From Natronomonas sp. CBA1123 (GTDB taxonomy: Archaea > Halobacteriota > Halobacteria > Halobacteriales > Haloarculaceae), in contig NZ_WPCC01000001.1 in the NCBI RefSeq assembly GCF_009741925.1, forward strand, positions 186,001-250,000: a DNA stretch of 64,000 nucleotides. The letters run 5' to 3'. The first letter of the stretch is position 1. The number at the start of each line of letters is the position of its first letter. Shown here piece after piece: positions 1-8,177 of this stretch. The translations under genes were made by a program, and so were the position numbers. Under the pieces are notes generated by a model. It did no database searches and was not told where the DNA came from. It was given only the letters and a program-made list of their open reading frames with translations.

Positions 1-1589
1 GGCGACGATGACGCTCGTTTTCCCCTCTTCCTCCAGCGTTTGGAGGCGGTCGAGGCCGGGGTCGAGCCCCTCGATTGCTGCGTCATCGAGGACGGTCCCG
101 AAGTAACTCCGATTCCCGATGTGGACGGTGCTGGCTTCGACGTCGGCACGAACGCCTTTCCCCGCAGCGGACTGAAACCGCCGTGCGTCGGGGACGTCGA
201 GTGACCGCTCGTCTGCTGCTGCCACCGTCGCACGAGCAAGGTGGTGTTCCGAGCGGGACTGTACTGCGGCCGCAAGCGAGAGCAGCCCGTCGTCGGTTAG
301 CGCCTCCGCGGCCGTCTCGCGAACGAAGACGTCCGTCAACTGTGTATCGCCTCGCGTGAGCGTCCCCGTCTTGTCGAAGGCGACCGCGTCGATGTTCGCT
401 GCCGCCTCCACGTGTTCGCCGCCCTTGAACAGGACGCCCTGTCGGCCGCCGGAGGCGATTGCCGAGAGGACCGCCGCGGGCGCGAGATGATGACTGCACA
501 CGGCGACGCGGCGACCATGAGCGTCATCGCACGGTAGAACGTGCTGGTGAACTCGCTTCCGAGCGCGAGCGGAAGACCGATCGCCGCGATCGTGAGTGCG
601 AACACGCCGAGGACGTACGGTTGTTCGAGGCGGTCGATGAGTCGCTGGGTCGGCGCCTTCTCGCTTTGTGCGTTTTCGACCATATCGATGAGGCGGCTGA
701 TCGCCGACTCGTGGGCCTGCCGCGTGACTTCGATTTCGAGACTCCCGCTCTCGTTTATCGTCCCGCCGAACACCTCGTCGCCGGACTCCTTCGGCACGGG
801 CACGGACTCGCCGGTGAGGGAGGCCTGGTCGACCGTTCCTTCGCCGGACGTGACGACGCCGTCGAGCGGGATGCGGTCGCCGGGGCGGACGACGAACACG
901 TCGCCAACGACGACATCATCGATAGGGACGGTAACTTCCTCCCCGTCGCGGAGTACCTGGGCTTCGTCCGGCCGCATCTCGATGAGGGACTTGATCGCCC
1001 GCCGCGAGCGCCCGATCGCGTAATGCTGGAGTGTATTCGACAGCGAGAACAGAAAGAGGAGCATCGCGCCCTCGAACGGAGCTCCAATCGAGAGGGCGCC
1101 GACTGCGGCGACGATCATCAAGAGGTCGATGTCGACGGCGCGGTGGCGAAGTGTCTCGATTGCGCCTTTGAGTCCGTACCAGCCGCCGAAGACGTAGGCG
1201 ACGCCGTAGCCGGCCCACATGAGCAGTGGCGGGCCACTGAGCCACCCCGTCAGGAGACCGGTCACCATCCCGAACAGCGTCAGCCCGACGAACACCGCCT
1301 CGCGTCGGAGTTCCGACCGCGTACTCACCTCGTCCGTTGTCGTGTCGGGGTCGTCCTGAATCGAGACGTTCCGGTCGCGGACCGCGTCGCGAATCGTCTC
1401 CTCGGAGATGACTTTCTCGTCGTAGGTGATCCGAGCGCTCCCCGTTCGGAAGGAGACATCAACGTCGTGGACGCCGGACATACCCTTGAGGTGGCCTTCG
1501 AGTGCCCGCGCGCCCGCTTCGCCACGACCTCCCCGTCGTTCAATCTGAACCGTACACGTAGAGAGCGGGGGAGATTCAGTAACGGCCAC
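1..1589 (-). pseudogene. Heavy-metal P1B-type ATPase, frameshifted, C-terminus beyond window
   Basis: Heavy-metal-exporting P-type ATPase of the cell membrane. From the GTG start at 1589 the frame shows an HMA-like N-terminal domain (about residues 10-75), membrane segments, the actuator motif LTGES and the transmembrane metal-site motif SPC (in AASPCAVIIS). SPC instead of CPC is typical of the P1B-4 (Co/Zn/Fe-type) group. Just after AVIIS, at about position 483, one base is missing (GGGCGCGAG where GGGCGCCGAG restores the frame). The phosphorylation motif DKTGT and the following P/N domain are intact in the next frame down to position 1, where the window ends. The gene follows the Usp gene and a 34-aa ORF, only 5 nt after the latter's stop, so the three probably form one operon. 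The indel is either a real mutation or a sequencing error. The family call is firm; exact metal specificity is inferred. Confidence 0.85.
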
Positions 1590-1594
1590 GTTCT

Positions 1595-1699
1595 CTATAC
1601 CATTGGCGTGTCAGGATTTGACGTTTTAGATTCGCTAACGAGTTTCTCGAGTCCTTCGAGACTCTTGAACGCGTGTTCGTTCTGTTCTGCTTGAATCAT
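1595..1699 (-). CDS. 34-aa ORF coupled to the Usp gene
   Basis: A small ORF too short for usual gene finders. Its ATG overlaps the TGA stop of the upstream Usp gene (ATGA arrangement), and it ends 5 nt before the GTG start of the metal ATPase. The predicted peptide starts MIQAEQNEHAFKSLEGLEKL and ends in PMV. It is acidic, likely helical in its first half, and has no membrane segment and no cysteine. I recognise no family. The tight overlap on one side and the 5-nt spacing on the other are the main evidence that it is translated. It could equally be a leader that couples translation of the ATPase. Confidence 0.5.
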   Translation of the reverse strand: MIQAEQNEHAFKSLEGLEKLVSESKTSNPDTPMV

Positions 1700-2124
1700 G
1701 CGATGATCGTAACTGGAATTCGCGCTCGTCGGGTGACGGTCTCGGCAACGCTGCCGAGAAATGTCCGGTCGATTCCCGAGCGGCCGTGACTGCCCATGAC
1801 AATCTGATCGATGTCTTCTTCGTCAGCATATTTCAGGATCGCTCGTGCGGGCCTGCCCACTTCGGTTACCGTCTTGAGGTCGATGTCGTGTTCTACCGCG
1901 ATGTCCGTGGCCGTCCCGTGGATGCTGGTTGCGCGCGATTTGGCATTGTCGTACCAGTCCTCAGCCGCTGATAAACCGCCGGCCTCTACGTCCATCACCG
2001 AGTTAATCGGGTTGATGACGTACATCGCAGTGAGGGTCGCATCCGAGAAGTTCTCTATCGCGTACGTGAGCGCACGCTCGGCAAGCGGTGACCCGTCGAA
2101 GGCGATGAGAACGTTCTCGGGCAT
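1696..2124 (-). CDS. Universal stress protein (UspA family), single domain
   Basis: A 142-aa cytoplasmic Usp protein of the ATP-binding type. It begins MPENVLIAFDGSPLAERAL (the first strand with its Asp) and ends with the nucleotide-binding signature GSHGRSGIDRTFLGSVAE, matching the G-2X-G-9X-G-(S/T) pattern. It lies directly upstream of the 34-aa ORF and the metal-transporting ATPase on the same strand, overlapping the former by its stop codon. The arrangement suggests a stress or metal-response operon. A T-rich element (CTCTTTT) about 27 nt upstream could serve as the TATA box of a leaderless transcript. The ligand and role of individual Usp proteins cannot be predicted from sequence. Confidence 0.93.
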   Translation of the reverse strand: MPENVLIAFDGSPLAERALTYAIENFSDATLTAMYVINPINSVMDVEAGGLSAAEDWYDNAKSRATSIHGTATDIAVEHDIDLKTVTEVGRPARAILKYADEEDIDQIVMGSHGRSGIDRTFLGSVAETVTRRARIPVTIIA

Positions 2125-2234
2125 ACGAAGAGACTTTGACCCGGACAGAAAAGAGTGTACTGCTCAGAACACCGTGTGGCGGAACTCCGTCAAGGCGTGT
2201 TTCTACTACACGGGTTTGTGGCTGTTCGGGTGTC

Positions 2235-3230
2235 TCACTCTCCGTCCAGCAGGAACGACCGGACGTCGGGGGCCGTCCGCGTTGGGTCCTCTTCCATCGG
2301 GATGTGGCCTAACCCCTCGTAGACGACGAGTTCGGCACCAGCTATCTCACGGGCGAACCGCTCGCCGTGTGCCGGCGGGATGATTGCGTCCTCGCTGCCC
2401 CACAGCACGAGCGTCGGCGTGTTGACCCGCGGGACGTCGGCGCTCCGATCGCCCGTCTGGACGTCCAGATCGGCGATCGCGTCGCGGTTGCCCGCCCGCA
2501 GGAGTAAGTCGTGGTAGCGAGTCACCGTCTCGGGTGCCATCCGCGCAGGGTTGCCGTAGGCCTTCCGGACGGCGAGCAACGTCAACGTTCGTGGCGTGAG
2601 GTGTCTGAGTGGCCACGAGAGCGGGCCGAGGTCCCGTACCCGTCGCAGCCACCGCGTCTCCGTGCGTGGATAGCCCGCGGCGCCGACCAACACCAGACGG
2701 TCGACGCGGTCGGGGTAGTCAACCGCGAACCGCCAGGCAATCTCGCCGCCCCGGGAGCTCCCTGCAAGCGACGCCCGCTCGATGCCAACGGCGTCGAGGA
2801 AGGCCGCGAGAAAGTCGACGGTCTCCTGGATGCCGTTGTGTCCTTGCGGGTGGGGGCCGGTGAGGCCGAACCCCGGTAGATCGAGGCTCACGATTCGCAC
2901 CTCATCTGAGAGTTCCTCGGTCCACCCCTCCCAGGTATGGAGCGACGCGAAAACCCCGTGACAACACACCAGCGTCGGCGCGTCGGGGTCCTCGGGGCCG
3001 ACGTCGCGGTAGTGAACGGCCAACCCGTCGACGGTCACGAACCGTGAGTCCGGATACGTGTACCGCTCGCGGAGTATCTCCGGCTCCCGGTCCGATTCGT
3101 AGCCCGCATACAGCGCCAGACCCAGCATGCCGCCTGCAAGAGACCGGCGAATCCACCGGCCGAGTCCCCTCTCGTCACGCCCCGTTTCGCCGTCCCCGTT
3201 ATCCAGCCACCCGGGGACCAGGTTATCCAT
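2235..3230 (-). CDS. Alpha/beta hydrolase with N-terminal membrane anchor
   Basis: A 331-aa alpha/beta-hydrolase-fold enzyme. Visible elements are the oxyanion strand VCCHGVFAS (about 88-96), the nucleophile elbow GSSRGG with Ser159, the acid in WGSEDAIIPP (about 280) and the catalytic His in GLGHIP (about 309). All three catalytic residues are present. A short hydrophobic stretch (about residues 31-43) after a basic patch could anchor the protein to the membrane. Closest general resemblance is to epoxide hydrolase, haloperoxidase or esterase-like enzymes; the substrate is unknown. It is transcribed toward the Usp operon and is divergent from the TrmB-like gene at 3450. Confidence 0.85.
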   Translation of the reverse strand: MDNLVPGWLDNGDGETGRDERGLGRWIRRSLAGGMLGLALYAGYESDREPEILRERYTYPDSRFVTVDGLAVHYRDVGPEDPDAPTLVCCHGVFASLHTWEGWTEELSDEVRIVSLDLPGFGLTGPHPQGHNGIQETVDFLAAFLDAVGIERASLAGSSRGGEIAWRFAVDYPDRVDRLVLVGAAGYPRTETRWLRRVRDLGPLSWPLRHLTPRTLTLLAVRKAYGNPARMAPETVTRYHDLLLRAGNRDAIADLDVQTGDRSADVPRVNTPTLVLWGSEDAIIPPAHGERFAREIAGAELVVYEGLGHIPMEEDPTRTAPDVRSFLLDGE

Positions 3231-3399
3231 GGAGGTACCACGGCGACTGCCCCCAAGTGCTTAGGGGATTCGCCTCCGGAAGGGCCCAGCTACTACTGTC
3301 ACCCTCTTAATCACAAAAGAGATAATGTACTCGCCCACGACTACTCACCTGCACGCAGGTCAGTTCTGTGTCCCAACCACTGCACTGCTGTGTGCCAGC

Positions 3400-3420
3400 C
3401 CGGTCACGTCGTGTGACCGG
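3400..3420. promoter_or_regulatory. Inverted repeat upstream of TrmB-like gene
   Basis: Perfect 8-bp inverted repeat CCGGTCAC-N5-GTGACCGG, ending 29 nt before the ATG at 3450. A second palindrome, ACCTGC-AC-GCAGGT, lies at 3347-3360. Both sit in the divergent intergenic region between the hydrolase and the regulator and are plausible operators, probably for autoregulation. No binding data are available. Confidence 0.5.
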
Positions 3421-3449
3421 ATTCCTACTACCGGCCGTCAGCCCAACCG

Positions 3450-4250
3450 ATGAACAACGACCCAATCGAAGACCCCCAGTCGGCAGCAATCGAGCAACTC
3501 GAGCGATTCGGGTTGAGTGCGTACGCCGCACGGACGTTCGTCGCCCTCGCGAGTCTGGGGACGGGAACGGCCAGAGACATCAGTCAGGTATCAGACGTAC
3601 CACGTACCCGCGTGTACGATGCGGTCGACGAATTACACGACCGGGGACTCGTCGATATCCTCCAGTCCTCACCCAAGCAGTTCTGGGCGATTTCCGCCGA
3701 AACCGCGAGTCGAACCTTCGAACACGAACTCCAAAATCGGACTGACATCCTTCGAGCGGCACTGAGTGAGCTCGAACCCATCGAACGACGAACCGAACAG
3801 CGGGGCGTCTGGACGGTCGATGGACAGCGGTCGGTCACGGACCGAGTCATCGAGTTCTTCGAGAACGCGGAGGAGGAAATCGTCTACATGACAGTCGAGG
3901 ACCTCCTCACCGACGACCTAATCGATGCGTTGAGCGAGGCCGCAGCGCGTGGTGTCTCCATCAAGCTTGGCGGCGTCTCGGCACCTGTCCAAGAGCGCAT
4001 CCAAGACGACATCCCTGGGGCGACGATGTTCGAGTCGCTGTGGGTCTGGTCGGACACGTCCGCGGGCCGGCTCATGATGATCGACGGGCGAAAGACCCTC
4101 GTGAGCGCACTCGTCAACGGCGCGGACGCGTCGCCATCCGACCCACGCTCGGAGACCGCCATCTGGGGCGAAGGCGACAGGAACAGTCTGGTCGTCGTGT
4201 TGAAGGCGATTTTTACCTGGCGACTTGATCCAGAGACCCCAGAGGAATAA
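3450..4250 (+). CDS. TrmB-like transcriptional regulator (copy 1)
   Basis: A 266-aa TrmB-family regulator. Residues about 15-85 form the winged helix (GLSAYAARTFVALASLG, then the recognition segment VPRTRVYDAVDELHDRGLV). A short linker leads to the C-terminal TrmB-type sensor domain (about 115-260) with its EEEIVYMTV and GRLMMIDGRKTLVSAL strands. In TrmB proteins this domain binds sugars; here the ligand is unknown, and related haloarchaeal proteins are often of unknown target. Two similar genes lie at 5605 and 14461. The HalOD1 gene at 4336 follows on the same strand, 85 nt away. Palindromes upstream (3347-3360 and 3400-3420) suggest autoregulation. Confidence 0.88.
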   Translation: MNNDPIEDPQSAAIEQLERFGLSAYAARTFVALASLGTGTARDISQVSDVPRTRVYDAVDELHDRGLVDILQSSPKQFWAISAETASRTFEHELQNRTDILRAALSELEPIERRTEQRGVWTVDGQRSVTDRVIEFFENAEEEIVYMTVEDLLTDDLIDALSEAAARGVSIKLGGVSAPVQERIQDDIPGATMFESLWVWSDTSAGRLMMIDGRKTLVSALVNGADASPSDPRSETAIWGEGDRNSLVVVLKAIFTWRLDPETPEE

Positions 4251-4335
4251 CCGCCAACGAACCCCCACTCTGTGTAATCCTTCATATGAACCCACAATCA
4301 GAATCACACCAACCCGCACGGAAGAGAAATCAGTC

Positions 4336-4656
4336 ATGACGACACCGAATCGACCAGGGGAAGATGATTCAGTTCCTGATGAGAACCCGATAGTTCAAAC
4401 GGAGTTCGACTGGGAGTCGGTCGCTCCAAGTACGGCCGTTATCGAGACGATAGCCATCGCAGCGAACACGGACCCGTCTGAAATCGAGCCGCTGTACGAC
4501 TCCGTCAACTCGGATGCCTTAGACAACCTCATCGAGTCAAGTGCGACACGTCCAACCAATGGCGTCACTACCGTCTCGTTTACCGCCTCGGCGTACGAGG
4601 TGAGCGTCACCGGTAGCGGAACTGTCGCCGTTCGCCACATCGACGAAGAGAGCTGA
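4336..4656 (+). CDS. HalOD1 output-domain protein
   Basis: A 106-aa protein made of one HalOD1 domain (about residues 25-102): the helical part VIETIAIAANTDPSEIEPLY, then the SDALDNLI helix, then the two-strand pair VSFTASAYEVSVTGSGTVAV. HalOD1 is a haloarchaeal domain usually found as the predicted output module of signalling proteins; its biochemical role is not established. The ATG at 4336 was chosen because homology begins soon after it and upstream sequence is not HalOD1-like. A 10-bp palindrome TTCATATGAA lies at 4281-4290 in the upstream gap. It is co-oriented with the TrmB-like gene and could be its partner; a second HalOD1 protein is encoded at 6435-6734. Confidence 0.8.
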   Translation: MTTPNRPGEDDSVPDENPIVQTEFDWESVAPSTAVIETIAIAANTDPSEIEPLYDSVNSDALDNLIESSATRPTNGVTTVSFTASAYEVSVTGSGTVAVRHIDEES

Positions 4657-4754
4657 TACTGCCTGATGCCCCACGTGTCTCTCGGATAATCAAAATTCCA
4701 TCACCTGTGAAAATTGATGAGTTGAAACGGTAGCGCACCCTATCCCGTTGGAAG

Positions 4755-5066
4755 ATGAATGACCTTGATGGAGTGATGCATGCGCTATCGGACGAGCGCC
4801 GTCGACAGATACTAATCGCACTCCGCAAGGAGGAGCAAGTCCGTCCGTTCTCCGGTGGCGAGGCCGAAGAAGACGGAGCTATCCAGCTCCACCACGTCCA
4901 CCTCCCGCTCCTCGAGAAACACGACCTCGTCGCGTGGAATCAGGAAACGGGCACCGTGAAGCGAGGGAGCGATTTCGAGGCCGCCGAATCCATACTCACC
5001 GCGTTGGAGGCCCGCAGTGACGTACTGCCCGACGACTATCTTCCCGAGGAGGGGAGAATATGTTAG
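4755..5066 (+). CDS. DUF7344-type winged-helix protein
   Basis: A 103-aa protein with the ArsR-like HTH found in the DUF7344 group of haloarchaeal regulators. Residues 8-22 are ALSDERRRQILIALR. The second signature LHHVHLPLLEKHDLVAW (about 54-70) ends the recognition helix and wing. No metal-binding cysteine pair of classical ArsR sensors is present. It overlaps the start of the zinc-ribbon gene at 5060 by 7 nt, which implies cotranscription and translational coupling. A related protein is encoded at 11729. It probably binds DNA, but target and signal are unknown. Confidence 0.78.
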   Translation: MNDLDGVMHALSDERRRQILIALRKEEQVRPFSGGEAEEDGAIQLHHVHLPLLEKHDLVAWNQETGTVKRGSDFEAAESILTALEARSDVLPDDYLPEEGRIC

Positions 5067-5320
5067 GGAAAGTCAAGACCATACTTGGCCGACTGCAGAT
5101 GGGGGTCGCAGACGGGGTCGGTAACGGGTGGCCACAGGGGCACACTTCGGTTAGCGGGCATGGCGGGCCGCCGGACGACTCCACCACGGAAGGGTCTGGT
5201 GTCGCCCAGCAACCGTATCTGTACAGCTGTTCGTCATGTGACCAAATCTACGTGGCCACCGACAAACACACGTGTTCGACGTGCGGCACCGCCGTCGAGC
5301 GCGTCGAACGGACCGAGTGA
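5060..5320 (+). CDS. Small zinc-ribbon-like protein
   Basis: An 86-aa protein whose last third carries two CxxC knuckles (YSCSSCDQIYV and HTCSTCGTAVERV), consistent with one zinc ribbon. The first 45 residues are Gly-rich and probably disordered. Its ATG lies inside the last codons of the DUF7344-type gene (7-nt overlap), so the two are likely translated together and may act together. No catalytic motif is visible. Zinc binding is inferred from cysteine spacing, and function is unknown. Confidence 0.72.
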   Translation: MLGKVKTILGRLQMGVADGVGNGWPQGHTSVSGHGGPPDDSTTEGSGVAQQPYLYSCSSCDQIYVATDKHTCSTCGTAVERVERTE

Positions 5321-5604
5321 ACGACGGGATTCGTTCGCAGTAAGATAGCGATTGTGAGTTGTCGAGTAAAACAGTAGTAGCACGAACGAGTCCGCGTTGT
5401 GTCCGTCTGTTTTCTCGAAGAGTAGTTGTACTTTTCTGAGTGACAATACGCCAGCCATTCATCCCCGCAGCAGGCGAATGTCTGCTTTGTGAGAGGTACA
5501 AACCGTCCCGTGTGACATCGAAGTAATGTTTCGAGTGACAACCTCTATCCGTATCCCGTGACAATTGGTAGTCTAGCCCGTTCAAACGGGACGGTTGGGA
5601 CACA
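5321..5604. other. 284-bp intergenic region before TrmB copy 2
   Basis: No ORF I can support. It contains direct repeats of CCCGTG(TG)ACA (around 5503 and 5554) and the palindrome at 5577-5590 described separately. Probably promoter and operator DNA of the TrmB-like gene at 5605. Confidence 0.5.
5577..5590. promoter_or_regulatory. Palindrome abutting start of TrmB copy 2
   Basis: Perfect inverted repeat CCCGTT-CA-AACGGG, ending 14 nt before the ATG at 5605. The stretch GGTTGGGAC between palindrome and ATG is shared with the third TrmB-like gene (14461), which also has a palindrome 13 nt before its start. The position over or next to a likely transcription start fits a repressor site; autorepression is inferred. 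Confidence 0.5.
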
Positions 5605-6408
5605 ATGAATGCACCCGAAAACATCGAAGAGGCGATCGAAGTACTCCAGCAACTCGGGTTGAAGGAATACGAGGCGCGGTGTTTCGTCGGCTTGTCACGG
5701 GTAGAGACGGGGACGGCGAAGAAACTCAGCGAGTTGACCGAGGTGCCTCGAACCAGGGTGTACGACGCGATTCGGGTACTGCAGGCCCAAGGGCTGGTCG
5801 AAATCCACCATTCGAGTCCACAACGGTTCCGCGCGGTTTCACTCGAAGAAGCGACCGAAACGCTCCGCGACCAATACGAGGCCCGCGTCGAACGACTTCA
5901 GGACGCCCTCGACACCGTCGAAATCGTCGATGAAGACGACGAAGAGCCGGTTCAACAAGTGTGGTCGATGTCCGGGAACGACGGCATCGAAAATCGAGCC
6001 GAAGAGCTCATCGAGACGGCAGACGACGAAATCGTACTCGTCATCGGCGACGAGTCGCTACTGACAGAGAGCCTCGTCACCACCCTCAACGAGGTCGAAA
6101 GCGGCGCCGAGTTACTCATCGGCGCGTTGACTGAACCGCTACAGGAACAGATTCAAGCCGCCATCCCTGACGCTACGACGTTTATCTCGGGGCTGGAGTG
6201 GTTACACGGTGTGGACGCCACCGAAGACGAAACCGCCATCGGTCGGTTGTTGCTAATCGACCGCTCGACGATTCTCGTGAGTTCGATTATGCCCGTGACG
6301 AAAGAGGAACAAGCGATCTTCGGAGAGGGATTCGGAAACGGCCTCATCGTTATCGCCCGCCGGCTCATGTCACAGGGGCTGTTGACCGAGCGCGACCCCG
6401 CCTCGTAG
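5605..6408 (+). CDS. TrmB-like transcriptional regulator (copy 2)
   Basis: A 267-aa TrmB-family protein. The N-terminal winged helix (about 8-80) reads LGLKEYEARCFVGLSR then VPRTRVYDAIRVLQAQGLV. The C-terminal sensor-like domain (about 110-260) includes DDEIVLVIGDESL, GRLLLIDRSTILVSS and FGNGLIVIARRLM. It is much closer to the copy at 14461 than to the one at 3450: both share LGLKEYEA and the RTRVYDAIRVL helix. The start is supported by homology and by the conserved GGTTGGGAC sequence just upstream. The ligand and targets are unknown; it is followed convergently by a HalOD1 gene. Confidence 0.9.
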   Translation: MNAPENIEEAIEVLQQLGLKEYEARCFVGLSRVETGTAKKLSELTEVPRTRVYDAIRVLQAQGLVEIHHSSPQRFRAVSLEEATETLRDQYEARVERLQDALDTVEIVDEDDEEPVQQVWSMSGNDGIENRAEELIETADDEIVLVIGDESLLTESLVTTLNEVESGAELLIGALTEPLQEQIQAAIPDATTFISGLEWLHGVDATEDETAIGRLLLIDRSTILVSSIMPVTKEEQAIFGEGFGNGLIVIARRLMSQGLLTERDPAS

Positions 6409-6434
6409 GCCCTCGGATGCCGCCCGCTGGCCCG

Positions 6435-6734
6435 TCACCCGAGGTCGCCGTCAGCCCCGTTCGAACGCTCGTTGCGGATATCGGATTCGAGTTGTTCGAG
6501 CGTGAGGTACTCGCCGTTGTCGACCGTAACCCAGCACCGGCTGTAGACGAACGTCAGACGGCCGCCCACTCGTGAGCGGCCGTCACCCTGCGAGCCGAAC
6601 AGCGAATCCAACGCAGTGGGTTCGAGAACGTCCGCCAGCGGCCGGAGCGACCGCGGGTCACGACCCTCGACGGCGCTCACCGCACGGACCACGGCCGTAC
6701 TCGTGGCTTCTTCCGGTCCGATCTCGTACTCCAT
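6435..6734 (-). CDS. HalOD1 output-domain protein
   Basis: A 99-aa single-domain HalOD1 protein: STAVVRAVSAVEGRDPRSL forms the helical part, LEPTALDSLFGS follows, and LTFVYSRCWVTVDNGEYL is the strand pair. The ATG at 6734 (MEYEIGPEE) was preferred over an upstream in-frame start because the extra residues are not HalOD1-like. The gene faces the TrmB copy at 5605 tail to tail. With the HalOD1 gene at 4336 this is the second such protein within 2.5 kb. The molecular role of stand-alone HalOD1 proteins is not established. Confidence 0.75.
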   Translation of the reverse strand: MEYEIGPEEATSTAVVRAVSAVEGRDPRSLRPLADVLEPTALDSLFGSQGDGRSRVGGRLTFVYSRCWVTVDNGEYLTLEQLESDIRNERSNGADGDLG

Positions 6735-6938
6735 ACTACCGTATCGTGGTGGACGAAGAAAACGCACCTGAATTTCACCCATATTATCAAAACAGTACTT
6801 CAGGCTAGTCCAAACCGTGAAATTGGCCGTGCCTATTCCGCGAGCGTCCGACCACCTGCTGTCTCTTAAATAAGTGCGTCGTACCGGAAAATGGCGCTAA
6901 ATAACTAACCGTGGGTATCGCCACCGACGATATGTACC

Positions 6939-7187
6939 ATGCCACTGTATATGGACGTCCACAGAGATGTCGATGCAAGCGTTGAGGATGTCGTAGAAGC
7001 ACACAAGAAGGATCTCGAGACCCAGGAGAAACACGGTGTGAAATACCTGAATTACTGGGTGGACGAAGACGAGGGGGCCGTCTTTTGCCTCTTTGAAGGC
7101 CCCAGCAAAGAAGCCGGTGAGAAGGTCCACAAAGAAGCCCACGGTCTCACCGCGGACGAGATCTTCGAAGTCGAACAGGGCGAGTAA
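6939..7187 (+). CDS. DUF4242 family protein
   Basis: An 82-aa protein matching the DUF4242 ferredoxin-like-fold family: MPLYMDVHRDVDASVEDVV at the start, NYWVDEDEGAVFCLFEGPSKEA in the middle and VHKEAHGLTADEIFEVE at the end. A bacterial member has been described as nickel-binding; metal binding here is inferred only from the conserved His/Asp positions. A TATA-like CTAAATAACT lies about 40 nt upstream. It is a stand-alone gene, with the aldolase gene 113 nt downstream on the same strand. Confidence 0.82.
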   Translation: MPLYMDVHRDVDASVEDVVEAHKKDLETQEKHGVKYLNYWVDEDEGAVFCLFEGPSKEAGEKVHKEAHGLTADEIFEVEQGE

Positions 7188-7300
7188 ATATTGACGACCG
7201 AGACGCCACTTTTGACGACTTGCCAGACGTATTCCCTGTATTCCCCAGTCCGGCCTCAGTTCGTGAGAATTTCACTAGAGCCGACCGCCACTACTAGCTC

Positions 7301-8095
7301 ATGAACGCTTCACAACCCACCAACGACCTCGCCGCGACTCTGGATGACGGAGATATCGCACTCGGAATACTCGATAACACGTACAGTCCGACGCTCGTGG
7401 AGTTCTACGGTGAACTCGGCGTCGACTTCGTCTGGTTGGATTTCGAACACGGTGGACCGGACCCGTGGAATGGGAGTCGGATGGAAGACCTGCTCCGCGC
7501 AGCCGAACGGACGGACGTGGAGTTACTCGTCCGGATTCCCGATACGGAGCCCACACTCGTCCGGAAAACACTGGACCTCGGCGTACGGAACGTGTTCCTC
7601 CCCCGAGTGGAAACCGCCGACGAAGTCCGCGAGGCGGTTCGGTCCGCTCGATTCCGGTACGACGATGGCCCCGGTCATCGAGGCCTGGCGTCGCCACGCG
7701 CTCGCCGCTGGGGGCTCGCTGAGGAGTACGTCGCGACCGAAGACAGAGAAACCCTCGTCGGTGTGACCATCGAGACCAAGGCGTCCGTCGAGAACCTCGA
7801 CGAAATCCTGGCCGTCCCGGAACTGGGCTTCGTCTTCATCGGCCCGCTCGACCTCTCGGTGTCGCTCGGCCATCCCGGTGAAATCGACCATCCGGATGTG
7901 CAGGACGCCGTCGAGACGGTTCGATCGAAGGCCGTCGATGCGGGCGTTCCCGTTGCAGGCCTCGGGTTCGGGATGGACGATGTCAATGAAAAAGCGGCAA
8001 ACGGCTACCAGATGCTGAATCTCGGGAGCACGACCGGGGCGCTCAAGCAGACAATCACTGGCTGGTTCGATGCCTACGAAGGGACCGACGACTGA
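7301..8095 (+). CDS. HpcH/HpaI-family aldolase
   Basis: A 264-aa class II (metal-dependent) aldolase of the HpcH/HpaI family, which cleaves or forms 2-oxo-4-hydroxy acids using pyruvate as donor. Visible family features are the strand VDFVWLDFEHG (about 41-51), the substrate-binding stretch LLVRIPDTEPTLVRKTLDLG, NVFLPRVETADE, the metal-ligand Glu in VTIETK and IGPLDLSVSLG with the metal-ligand Asp. The length is normal for the family. The natural substrate cannot be told; the enzyme could serve in degradation of aromatic acids or sugar acids. There is no obvious pathway partner next to it. Confidence 0.87.
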   Translation: MNASQPTNDLAATLDDGDIALGILDNTYSPTLVEFYGELGVDFVWLDFEHGGPDPWNGSRMEDLLRAAERTDVELLVRIPDTEPTLVRKTLDLGVRNVFLPRVETADEVREAVRSARFRYDDGPGHRGLASPRARRWGLAEEYVATEDRETLVGVTIETKASVENLDEILAVPELGFVFIGPLDLSVSLGHPGEIDHPDVQDAVETVRSKAVDAGVPVAGLGFGMDDVNEKAANGYQMLNLGSTTGALKQTITGWFDAYEGTDD

Positions 8096-8177
8096 GCTGG
8101 ACACGACTGTTGCAACCGGTGGCGATATTTTCGATTCCGCTGGTGTACCTCGGAGTACTCCTCGGCGTCGCCGCCAG

